Shown here piece by piece: positions 23,458 through 34,792 of a stretch of DNA of 64,000 bases (within the stretch, counting starts at the first letter, position 1; every line of letters starts with the position of its first letter). Made by a program: the position numbers and the translations under genes. A model generated the notes under the pieces. It searched no databases and was not told the DNA's origin. It was given only the letters and a program-made list of their open reading frames with translations. Source of the DNA: Platynereis dumerilii (taxonomy: Eukaryota > Annelida > Polychaeta > Phyllodocida > Nereididae). Location of the stretch: contig JAPTHN010000011.1 in assembly GCA_026936325.1 (NCBI GenBank), positions 24,034,501 to 24,098,500 of the forward strand. The letters are read 5' to 3'.

Positions 23458-24039
23458 TAGGAATATCAGACCTTCGAAGAAGTTTACTGAGATATGACAG
23501 ACTTTAATGGCAGGTTTATTATTTGCAAGGCAAGAGAGGACCATTTCACTGTGAAAATTGCACTTTGGTATTCACGAAGCTGATTATGTGTAATGTCCAA
23601 ACCATTAGTTTCAATGGCATTTTGATATGTGGTGAGAGAATTTTGCATATTTACTGTACAATTGCCATCACTGCTTGAAGTCACATACTCATTTCCAGGC
23701 CAATGGCAAACCAGACAAAGTTGTCTAGGGGAGGGGGGGGGGACTCAGGTGTGCTTTGATTTAGATTTACTTCGACATTCACATTGTTGAAAATAGATCT
23801 TCAAAATTCTGCTTTCATCTCCATGTTCTAGCCCTCTTGCCTGGATTTGCCACCAGTACAGACTACAGGTTGACACATGAGTTTTGGAGGATCTGTCGGG
23901 TTCCAACATCCCAGGGCTGGGACTCAATCAGATCTTTCACATATCAGGTAAGCAGGTGAACTCTTTAACCACCATGTCACATCTTCTTAAACATCAGAAA
24001 GTTATATTCCTTTACTCTCCCAATATAGAGAACAAGGTA

Positions 24040-25860
24040 AATTTTACCTCTTAGTTCTGTGTGGCAAATAAATCAGGAAGTGACTCAAGCCAAGAAGCAG
24101 GTGTGTGACTCTTTCATTGCAACATCATCTTTAAATTATTTATTATTTTATGTCTCGAAATGGAAAATTTAGCTCATTAAAAGTTTTAAAGTAGTACTTA
24201 ATAACATAGAAGAAATTTGAAAAGTGAAATAATTGACTGCAAAGCTGCTGTCAGTGCTGAATCATAATGTCTTCTACTTCCTGGTTATGAGCTATGCATG
24301 CACATTGCACGAAAAAGTTATAGTTTGGTTGTTCGGCTTCATAATCCCAATTACGTTTTGTAGCTTTGTGGCAACATTGTACATATGTGGGAAAGATCTG
24401 CACATAATAAGTGGTGAGAAAACTATTAGGCCACTGTGTGGCACTAACAATTAAATTGATATTATTACAATGTCGAGTAACTTCCTTGCCCTTTTTCTTG
24501 TTAGAATGCAGCACAGGTCCATGGTCAACTGTTGATAAAACACCTTTTTACTGTTTTATTAATTTTTAACACAGTGATCAATTGAAATTTTAGGGTTTAT
24601 GCTTCACTCCTACCAGCTTGCATCTCTGATTTGGATTGAATTTGTGACCTTGTATTTGCCACTTCATTTTCAGAACCTGGTTTCTGTTTCATCTGAAATT
24701 TTGCTTATTAAAGCTCATGATTTCATGCAATTAAGGCAATGCATTTATTCTCTCATAACAATCCCTCACACCTCCCTGCCAACCTTTTCATGCAAGGTCA
24801 ACTGCTCAATGGTCTGTTCTGGCATCCGCTTCCCTTTCATCTCCTGATTGTCTTTTCCCTTCAATCCACTTTTAAGGACATTCTTTATTGTTTTTTGTTT
24901 ATTTGATAGCTCCAGTCGAGAAGTACAAGGTTCAGTTTTTCTTCAGTAAGGTCTTTCAAGGACAAATAACTGCCTTTCTCTAGTTCTCATGGAAAGGAAC
25001 CATTCTGATAAATTCAACCTTTTTTTCAGTCCATTTATGGGCTAAACAGTGTAATTATTATGTTAAATTTCAGATGACTGATGTAAGGTTATCAGCCATG
25101 TGATGTCAGAAAAAAATCCACTCGGTCCTGTTCGCACGTTAAATATGAAATTTTTGCATTTCCTCTAAGGTTGTAAATTCAGCCATTTCCAACATCAGTC
25201 ATCGAAGAAGTGCTAATTCTTCAATTTGTTTAATAACGTTTTGAAGTTGCCTAATAATGTCGCTGGTCATGAAACTTTGTTTTGTGCATTTGTGTGTTGT
25301 GCATATATGTGTGTGCCACTGTGTCAGCTTCTCTTAGTCCTTTCAAAGTCCAAGGAATATTACTTTGATTGAAGGAAGGTTTCATTTTCCAGTTAATTTT
25401 ACTCTAATTTGTAATCAGCAACGTCTCAAGAGTGCGATCCATCTCTCTGCACTGCTAGGACCAGTTGTAATTACTCCATTTACACTTCATCAAAGAAAGA
25501 ACTGCTCCTATCTCTCCTGTGATCTGTCATGCATCTCATTTAGAGGCCAATGTGGTGCACTGATGGCAGCATCTCCACCTTTCAGAGGTACTCCTGCAGT
25601 GGCGACACACTGGTTGATAAATTTGATATTATTTCTTGAATGAATGAATGAATAATGGAAGAAAAACATCATTTTAATTAATAATAAATTAAGGATACCA
25701 GCACCCTTTTCAAATGAGAAGCAACGCTATCGATACATCAACCTTTTCTTTTGGGGGAAAAATTATTATTTGTGTGTCTTTATGTACATGCAACACATAC
25801 AGTAATTTGTAAGATATTTGTAAGATATATGAAATTATAACTAGTAGTTCAATTGTTTAA
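24040..25860 (+). repeat. Right arm of the inverted duplication (distal part)
   Basis: It is colinear, on the opposite strand, with 9780 down to 5885. It contains the second copy of the TGTGTGGCAAATAAA block (24055), the block CCTGATTGTC...CCACTTTTAAGGAC (24840-24890) and the stretch GAAGGAAGGTTTCATTTTCC (25370) that recurs throughout the array on the right. It therefore links the inverted pair to the tandem array. Similarity to the left arm ends near 25855. Confidence 0.8.
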
Positions 25861-27595
25861 AGTCTTAGTTTGCAAAATTTCTTCACATATCATAAGAGCC
25901 GTCATTGAAAATCTGGCACTGATTTTTTAATTGACATACTACTGCTGCCACCGCACATTTCAAGTGACCAAGCCATTTCACAATATATAGATGCTCATTC
26001 CTCAAGATCTACACCCAAGGGCAGCTAGTAGATTGGGTGGTTAAAGATAAAGTCATTTGCCTTAACCTGAAATGGCAGACACTTCAGTTGGCAACCTTTA
26101 AGTCATCTCATCTCAAAGGTTAAGGATGATCATCTATCTAAGACAGGTCATAAACACCAGTTTTACAGGTGATTTCATTAATATGCGATTCTTAGGTTCT
26201 AGACCCACCAAATGCCATTTTTAGTTAATCTGATTGGTTTAGAAACAACCGAACGTCACATTTGATTTACCAAAGTAGTATGTGCTGGTTTCGCATTGAT
26301 TCCTCACAGCCAAGTGTGAATGACAAGAATCGCATGGTAATGAAATCACCTGTAATTAGAAAGGCATGCCCTTATAATTTTTGAGATAATTATAACATTT
26401 CTTTACAGCAAACGTCAAAAAAACTGACTCATGCCAAACTTGAGTGGTTAAGGATCCTGATGCTGTCAGTTTCGAGCTGTTTAATTGGTTTATAACAGCC
26501 CAACATACCTTCTAATTTTCTTTGAAATTAATTATGTCATGTTTTACGTACACAGGGTCTCTCAACCAATAACAGTACTCATTTCTGCACACATCACTTT
26601 GAAAGAAAACCAGTCCTTTTGACTTTGACTGTAAACTGTGTAAACTGAGAAAATTTGATGAGGATATAATTGATCATCCTTACATGACTGTTTGTGGATG
26701 ACACTACATAATCTATATTAATATAGTAGATATTCTTCTCCTTCAACTCCGGTGACATAAATTTCATGATTTTATGCGATCAGGGAAATGCTTTTATTTT
26801 ACCATAGTAATCCCTTATTTCCTCCCCCCCACTACCCACACCTCTTTGCAAGGTCAATGGCCTCAATGGTCCTGTTCTGATGGCCGTTGCCTTTTCATGT
26901 TCTGATTGTCTTCTCCCTTCATACACATTTTAGGACTTCCTCTCTTTATTGATTGTTGTTTATTTCAAAGCTCCAGCTGAGAAGTACACGGTTCCCTGTG
27001 TCTTGATTAAGGTCATTCGCTGACACTAACTGCCTCGCTCCAGTTCTCAAGGTAAAGACCAATTCACATAAATCTAACCATTAATAGGGCCTGCATACAG
27101 CTGGCAAAGTTTTATACCTATCTGAAAAATAAGGTAAAAAAAGGATTAGCCCAAGTTTTCTGTCATGAATGTTGTGGATCTTAGACTGGGGATATAGTGA
27201 ATGTATCTTGATGCAGCTGCTGAGGAGTCGATATTATCCTGAATCCCTGACACCTTCTTGCTTTTGATTTTCATGCTGATTAATTCTGTAGGATGTCATG
27301 CAAAGGCATGATGTGAATGATATCCTTAAGATCATTGACATGTCTTCTTGTCAGCAAACCCTTGCTTGCACTTTGGTAACTGTAATCATTTACCAGGCAT
27401 TTCTTTTGGATACATGTCTTTGGAGTGAATTTGCTCAATATCCAATGTTTTGATGCTGTTTGGTATGGTATGGTATATGTTTATAATCTCAGAACCTGTC
27501 AGTTACTGCTTGTGAACCAAAACAATTTGTTGTGATAACACTTATTATCTATCCCTAACGTTCCATATTGACCATAGATTTGAAACACATTCCTA
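25861..27595 (+). repeat. Worn leading monomer of the tandem array
   Basis: 25960-26110 matches the block at 27755 and 34965 (CCCAAGGGCA, GATTGGGTGGTTAAAGATAA). 26740-27070 matches the block at 24700-25060 (AAGGTCAATGGCCTC, CTGATTGTCTTCTCCCTTC). 26355-26740 and 27070-27595 are weakly related or unassigned. No gene. Confidence 0.6.
26166..26352. mobile_element. 187-bp MITE with TA duplication
   Basis: CAGGTGATTTCATTA opens the left end and is repeated inverted on the right. Two mismatches follow, then ATGCGATTCTT on both arms, giving a terminal repeat of about 28 bp. TA flanks both sides (26164-26165 and 26353-26354), typical of Tc1/mariner-type MITEs. Confidence 0.85.
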
Positions 27596-27885
27596 GGCAG
27601 TATCTTTGCTATCAAAGCCAAAACTGGTCTTGGAATTCATTGACACACTTGCTGCATACATTGCGCACCTCAGCTGATCAAACTGGTCAAGCCTTTTCCC
27701 AATACAGCTTCAGGCTGTTTCCACTTCACTTTCAACCTATCAGTGGTCATTCTTCATGATCCATACCCAAGGGCAATGAGCAAATTGGGTGGTTAAAGAT
27801 AAAGCCTTTTGCCTTAACCTGAAATTGGAGACACTTCAGATGGCACTCGAGAAGTAATTCAATATCAAAGGTCAAGGATGATGAC

Positions 27886-28664
27886 ATAGGTCAAACAGCA
27901 TTGGACAAACTTGTCAGTTCCACCTCCGTGTCCATTTCATTTGTAAGAAATAACAACTACTATGATACTAACATTAAGAAGTTAGCCGAAACTACACCAG
28001 CAATGTGCCTTGAATTTGCTGGAAGGTCTGAAGACCCCTCACATCTGCACCTGTACACCACCATATGAATTCTCATTTTGTGCCATCATTATTAAGAAAG
28101 CTTTGTGACTTTTGACCTTGAAACAAAGCTTTTTTAACAATGAAGTCACAAAATGAGAACATTTATGGTGGTGTACAGGTGCAGTTGTGAGGGGTCTTCA
28201 GACCTTCCAGCAAATACAAAGTACATTCAGGGGCGTAGATCCTAGGGGAGATGCATCCCCCCTAGGATGAACCTGGGGGGGGGATGATTAAATGATAATC
28301 TCCCCCCCCTAGAATTTCAAATTATTAATACTTGGTGTTGACAATTATCTGTCATATTTAGCAATTGTCCATGATGCCAGTTGCATATTGTGTGAAAAAA
28401 AAAAAGTCTCAAAACTTGGGCCCTAGGGTGGCCCTCGAAATCTATCGCTGCGCGACTTTTGGCCCATTGGGACATGCGTGAAGTTTACAATCCCTGACAT
28501 CATCCCCCCCTACAAAAATGAAAAATCTATGCCCCTGAGTAGGCCTACATTGCTGGTGTAGTTTCAACCAACTTCTTAATGAAAGCATCACAATAATTGT
28601 TATTTCATACCAGTGAAATGGATGCTAAATGGAACTGACAAGTTTATCCCACGCTGTTTGATCT
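27886..28664. repeat. Near-perfect palindrome, arms about 220 bp
   Basis: The left arm (27886-28105) and right arm (28122-28664) are inverse copies separated by a loop of about 16 bases. The right arm is longer only because a 310-bp MITE (28228-28537) sits in it. The arms contain block-2 sequence of the tandem unit (AACTACACCAGCAATGT, TGCACCTGTACACCACCAT). The other units carry only one arm, so this is a local inverted duplication. Confidence 0.9.
28228..28537. mobile_element. hAT-like MITE (CAGGGGCGTAGAT ends)
   Basis: CAGGGGCGTAGAT at the left and the inverse of CAGGGGCATAGAT at the right form the ends, followed by G-rich and C-rich runs. The opposite palindrome arm (28010-28040) lacks it and serves as an empty site. 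The 8-bp flanks (AGTACATT, AGTAGGCC) match only in part. Confidence 0.8.
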
Positions 28665-31526
28665 GTGCATTCAATGCCATAGGTAAAAGTGTGTTTAATT
28701 GAACTGTTTGGGCGGTGGAGAACCTTGGTCCAAGGAAGCGGCTTTGGTCCAGTGGCCTCCTTTCAGATAGGCAATTAGTATTTTTATGTACTTTCTGGTG
28801 GAGATGAACTGAAAATCAATGTTCATTAAATTTGATGCAACTGGCATAGGAATATTGGGGTGCAATAGTCTTAATCATTTAAAGTTTGGCAGCAGTATAG
28901 TTCAACAAGGCAATGCCAAGCATATCATTTCTGGATGTCTTTTGAAATGCTACAGGCCTGCACATGCATCTGGTGAGTAGTTAATTGGATGCTTGTACTT
29001 CCAAAGCAAAATCATTCAACGAATTACATACCATTTTAATGAAGAAAGGTGATGAGAAAGCAATCATGGACAAAATATCTGTCCTTTTCATCCAACCTAT
29101 GCATGTGAAATACTGGCTCGGTGAAGTATAGCTCTTGTCTTGCCTGTATCTTGGGACATCCCACTTTCCTGACTGCTCTATTTGGCCCAGATGACAAGTC
29201 AAGACATATTTGATGAATCCTTTCTTTGTTCAGCATCTAGACATTTTTTTATTGTATTTCATTAGAAATCTCACACAAATACATTGTAAGGTAGAGTTTG
29301 TTGGAGTGGCAAAAAAGACTGGCCAGGCCAACAGAGGCCAAAGTCTCGTGAAGCAGTAGGATTACTCACTGAGCAGTAGTCTTACTTACAACATCTGCAG
29401 TCAATGAAGCAGAGTATTGTTCTTTCATTCTCTTCCACTCCACTTTGACCAACCTTCAAGCATCAGGAAAAATGATGGACAGACAGCTTCCAATCTTATT
29501 TGCAAACTTGTCTGCAAACCACAATCACGTTCTTGGCATCACCGTATTGGATCTGGCCTGAAAGTTTTTTGAACAGGATGTTACCGTCATGACCCAGGCA
29601 AAGACTTTTCCACAATAAAATGCTCCCTGCCCAAAAAAAGTTGCATACGATTTTCCCCAAGAATGGACAGCAAAAACATGCAATGTTTAACCTTCAGGCT
29701 AACTTTGTTCTTTCTCTGTTGCCAATCATTTATTCAGTCTATCATTTTTCCCCGAAATCAGTTTGACTAACAAGTCATTCCAATTTCTTTTAAAATATAA
29801 TGACTATACTATTAATCTGTCCATGTCATGAAATACTTTTTTGATATAGTCAGAAGTTAATGATGACCAATTAACCATGTTGAAATTACTCTGCAAATGC
29901 TGAAACAATGTTTTGCCATTGATTGGGCCCATTTGCAGTAGGGCCCAAGAGTGTGCCAAGAGACAATTTCCTAAAGATTTAGAGGTAGCTATACCATATA
30001 TCTATATTCTCCCAATCCTGACCCGTAGCTCTGGGTCAGTGGTCTATCCTGATGTCTTCTGCCCTTTCATGTTCTGATTGTCTTCACCCTTCATCCACTT
30101 TTAAAGACTTCCTGTCTTCATTGATTTTTGTTTTTACGGTATAGCCTCAGCTGCAAAGTACGAGGCCGCTTGTGTCTTGATCAAAGTAAACTAATAGCTT
30201 TGCTCAAGTTCTCACGAAAAGGAGACTTTTATATACATTAAATTATTTTCTTTTTTTCAAGACTGTATGATGGAGGGGTGAACTGTGTGATGTTCTTGCG
30301 CTGATATCTTTTAATCAAAGTACAATAAACGTCACTTTGATAGAAGGAAGGTTTCATTTTCCAGTTCATTCTGCTCTAATTTGTGATCAGCCATCTCTAA
30401 GGAGCACCTTCCATCTGTTTTGGCTGCCAAGACCCAGTGTAATTACTGTATTTACACTTCATCAAAAAAAGTACTACTACATCATTTTTAATGCATCCCG
30501 TTTAGACAACAAGTTGATGCACTGATAACAGCAGCCTCATAGCTCTGTACAGATGTTCTTGCCGAGCTGACACACTGGATGCAATTCCAAAACAATTTAT
30601 GAAATAAAGAGATTTGATTTGCTAATTTAGACACGTTTACCTGTAAACCTGTCAAACGAGAAGCAAAGCTATTGACAGACCTACTAACTGCACAACAAAA
30701 TTAATTTATTATTACTTATGACATACACAGGCATCTGATATAGACTTTTTGGAAAAATTGATCAATTTTTTCTTATGCATTTACATCAAAAGAGGTAATA
30801 GATATAATATCTGGTAGATATTAAAGAATGAGTGTCTCCAGTTTGCTTCAACAAAGGGCCGGAGAGCTGAAAAGTAAAAATAACCTCTAAATTTGTGTAT
30901 AAAATCCAATGTACATGAAGGTGCTCACTAATCAGTGACAATGTTTGCAGGAAGCACAATAGCTTACCCAGTAGCAGGAAGGACTGGGCAGCAGGGACAA
31001 TGATGGAAGTGGCAAGGAAAGTGAAGGCCCAAGTCTCATTAAGCAGCAGATTTACTTTGGGCCTTTTTCTCATCTGCAGTAAGTGATGCAGAGTGTTGAT
31101 TTTGGCCTTGATTTCATGCGTATTCAGATCAGTTAGAAGAGATCTGGTCAGTGGTCAGCATTGTTAAGCTGCCACCAATTAAAGTTATCCTTGCATTTAG
31201 ATGCTATTTTGCTATTTGCGACATCTGACTATACTTCTCCAAACACTGACATTGATTGCTGTCATGCAGGTAGCAGTACTTCAGTGTTAATTTAATATCC
31301 AGGATAATTGATTGCCAAAATCTAAATCTTGTCTTTTTTGGAATTTTATTTACTATTTGGAGATTGGCACACTAGAGATCGGCAGTCGCATGTACACTTA
31401 CCTTTCATGACCTGACTGTCTTCTTCCTTAGTCCACTTTTAAGAACTTCCCCTCTGTACTGATTTTTGTTTTATTGTATGGCCTCAGCTGCAAAGTACAA
31501 GGCTCCCGGTGTCTTGATTACAGTTA

Positions 31527-32523
31527 CAGTATCCCCAGTAAATGAGTACACCCTAGCGACATATTGACTAATTTGCTTATAAGTCAGGAACTAACTTAAG
31601 TAATCCAACTTAACCAGAATATAATATCCCTTGGACCTAAGAAAATGTGTTTGTAAAATTTCAATGGTGCAGACTAACATATATGTAAGTTGTGAGTGTT
31701 TAAAATAACTGTGCTGCAAAATAAGTGAGTACACCTAATGCAAAATATGCATGGGGGTGATCTAAAAATTGGCAAGCTTTACATGTTAACCTCATGGAAA
31801 TTGAGTACAAATTATGTAATTATAAAATAGATCACATCCAGTGGCGTATTAAGGGGGGCCATTGAGCATGGACCCCCCGCCCCCAGGTCAAAAATTAACA
31901 TGGAAGAGATAGGAAAAGCTGCGGAGCGCCGTGTATTCACCCAAAGTAATGAACCCCTCCCCCTCAGGCCATTTCTAGATACGCCCCTGATCACATCAAC
32001 TTTATGTCACAACAAGTGCAGGAAATTCCAATGGCCACTGTAGATGCCGTGGAGCGCTAAGCATATCCAGAGTTAGTCAACGCAAATCAGCAATGCTATT
32101 TCAATGAAGAGAGAAATTCCTTTGCATTACAATATGATGCACCCTCTGCCACTCGTAATGTGGCAGAATAAATTGGCTGTCCTTTGCTACAAACTTAGTG
32201 GATGTGATGTAATTTACACTGACAATGCCATTTTCCAAAATAAAAATTTTCGCTGCCACTTATAAGCAATAATTATTCATTTCTCAGGTCATACCAATGT
32301 CTCTTTTGCATTGGGTGTACTCACTTATTTGGTGGCACTTTTTCCTTTAAATATTTGTCAGTCACAAATAATTGATTGCATATCTTTCAAAGTTCACATG
32401 GACACTCTGCTAGGTCTAGGCTATATCATATCATGACCTTGGTGGATTATTTCACTTGAGTGTGGAGCTCTGAGCAAATTAATCCAGGAGTCGCAGGGGT
32501 GTACTCATTTACTCGGGATACTG
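31527..32523. mobile_element. Tc1/mariner-like element with IR/DR ends, non-autonomous
   Basis: CAGTATCCCCAGTAAATGAG at the left and its near-copy inverted at the right, with TA on both sides (31525-31526, 32524-32525). A second, inner copy of the end motif, AAGTGAGTACACC, lies about 195 bp inside the left end (31723) and, inverted, about 195 bp inside the right end (32327). That layout is known from IR/DR Tc1 elements, where the inner and outer repeats bind transposase. The units at 41215, 49020 and 63715 read TTACCTAACAG without it, an exact empty site. A hAT-like MITE (31839-31989) is nested inside. No transposase frame. Confidence 0.9.
31839..31989. mobile_element. 151-bp hAT-like MITE nested in the Tc1-like element
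   Basis: CAGTGGCGTATTAAG at the left and the inverse of CAGGGGCGTATCTAG at the right. A perfect 8-bp duplication ATCACATC stands at 31831-31838 and 31990-31997, diagnostic of hAT-type insertion. Confidence 0.9.
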
Positions 32524-34792
32524 TACCTAACAGCTTCGCTCCAGTTCTCGCATTAAGGAGCCATTCACATACATTTAATTTTTCTTTTTACATAGAATGT
32601 ATGATGGGGAGGTGAACTGTGTGATGTTCTTGCACTTAGTTCTTTTAAACAAAGTAAAATGAAAATCACTTTGGTTGCAGGAAGGTTTCATTTTCAAGTC
32701 ACTTTGGTTGCAGGAAGGTTTCATTTTCAAGTTTAATTTGCTCTAATTTGTGATCGACAATTTCGCCAGCCATCTCTCTCAGCCGCTAAGACCTGTTGTA
32801 ATTACTGTATTTACACTTCATCAAAGAACATTCTCCTACCATCTCTCCTGTTATCTGTCAAGCAACCCATTTAGGCACCATTTTGAAGCACTGATGACCA
32901 CATCCCCAAGCTATACAGACGTTCTTGCAGAGGTGACACATTGCTTGCAATTTATAAAACCATTCTTATATAAACTTTTAAGATAAAATGATCAGTTATT
33001 TCTTATGCATTGTGCATCACAAGTGGTGATAAATGTAGTATCTGTTTGATTTTTAAGGAAGATTGTTTCATCAAAAGTATCAAGAGAAGTGAAAATAACC
33101 CCTCACTTTATGCATAAAATCCAATGTTCATGAAGGTGCTCACTAATCAGTGACAGTGTTAGCAGCAAGCACAATAGCTCACTCAGGAGACAAGTAGAAC
33201 AGGAAAGACTGGGCAGCAGAGACAATGATGGAAGTAGCAAGGAAAGTGGAGACCCAAGTCTCATTAAGCAGCAGATTTACTTCAGGGCTTTTTCTCTCTC
33301 TGACAACATCAACAGTCAATGATACAGAGGATTGTTCGCTTTGCTTCAGAACCATCCAACTTGCTGACACACCAGGGTAAACAATGAATTGCAAAAATGT
33401 ACAAGGAAAAACAATTTTAACATTGAATGAGCATCTGTCATTGATTTCATGTATGTCTGGATCATTTTAGCTATTAAGCTGTGACTGAGCTGTCTTTAAT
33501 GGCAGCCCAAGAAGCATATATATTATACATATATATATATGCAGTTAACATGCCTTTCACCATTTGTGTGCAACACGTAACTGGCAAAAGCAAACGAACC
33601 AAACAAACAATACACCAAAAATTATTCATATTTTTGGTCACAATTTTTTATATTGCATATCCGGCCAGTTCTCTGAACACTGACATTGATTGTCGCATAT
33701 CACGGGGAGCAGCACCTCAGCATTCACTTAGTATCCAGGACAAACCTTTGTCAATCATATCCAGACAGGAATTGGCAGAGCATTGATCAAGGCTCACTTT
33801 AGTATTCTGTGTATCAAAGGACAACCAAACAATCATTTACTGTTTTGAGTAATGATCCAAGTTAAAGAAATAGCAATGACGTGGCTTAAAGTTTTCTCTG
33901 GTTCTGACAAATCTTTATTCAATTCCATCTGAAATGCACACTGGCCTCATGCACATGCATCTTGTTTGGTAATTGATAACATGTTGATCGATTTGTGGCT
34001 GAATTATTAAAAAGTCTCATGCACTTTTCATAAGGGAACAACTCACTCCAAAATATTTTTAAAATTCCAAGAAATTGCCAGTAGAACAAAAATATATGAT
34101 AATTCGTCAATGCTCTCCATTGGTCTGCGTATATTAGAAACAATTTCAATAGATAATGTGGCCGTGAGCTCCTTTTTGGATAGAGTGACTGAGGTGGAGC
34201 AGAGTTATACAATGAAGCTTACTTTCATATGTAAAGAAATGCTTGTAGTGGATTGCGCAATATTTGGCAGATTATATTAGGGAAGAAGGTAAGTTTGTAG
34301 CAGGAAGAATGAATAACAGAATAGAGAAGCAGAGGCCCGAGTTTCATTAAGCAGCAGATTTACTTTGGGACTTCTTCTTTTTGGGAACAACATCTGCAGT
34401 CAATGAAACAGAGTACTGTTTGATTATTCCCTTCCCCTCTCCATTGAGAAACTACTCCCAAGTGATTTATTGTTATGGAGAAAATTGTCTATCCCTCGTG
34501 TTCAAAATTTCTAGGCAGTGCATCTCTCTCAATGAAATTTAAATAATGAAAGGACAAACATAGAATGCAAGCCGCTGTCATAATCATTTATTTAATGTCG
34601 TGTACACGCTATAACAATTTATTGTCAGTAGTATTGTGTTATTATAAATTATGTCAGCCAGAGCTTTATACTAGGCATTGGATTTATCAAATACAGAAAA
34701 CAAATTGATTGAAGAGATGAATGGCATACTTATGCTAAAATCTCAACTTAAAAACTTGTCACTCTTCTTTGTCTAAATATGTGATTTCTTCA

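Larger units (their letters stand above)
20390..24039 (+). repeat. Duplicated monomer, copy C region
   Basis: It begins with the block TGTGTGGCAAATAAACCAGG, which recurs at 24055, so this is one full monomer of about 3.65 kb. It contains a copy of the A/B segment (20870-21700), a stretch that matches the left inverted arm (21670-22310) and a stretch homologous to 16790-18050. A MITE (21869-22277) and a 165-bp insertion (23293-23457) interrupt it. No supported gene. Confidence 0.7.
27596..34792 (+). repeat. Higher-order tandem unit 1
   Basis: Blocks in order: AAAGCCA...GGAATTCA (27610), AAATTGGGTGGTTAAAGATA (27783), a palindromic region (27886-28664), the ACAACATCTGCAGTCAATGA core (29389), GGGCCC/AAGAGACA (29935), CTGATTGTCTTC (30073), GAAGGAAGGTTTCATTTTCC (30343), and GGACTGGGCAGCAGGGACAA (30980). 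A second half-unit from about 31400 is broken by a Tc1-like element and ends in the tail type seen at 34060-34790. Unit length is 7.2 kb, about 5.7 kb without insertions. No frame is kept in all units. Confidence 0.8.

Noticed and set aside
33515-33545. Short AT dinucleotide run
   Set aside because: Too short and irregular to report as a repeat locus.
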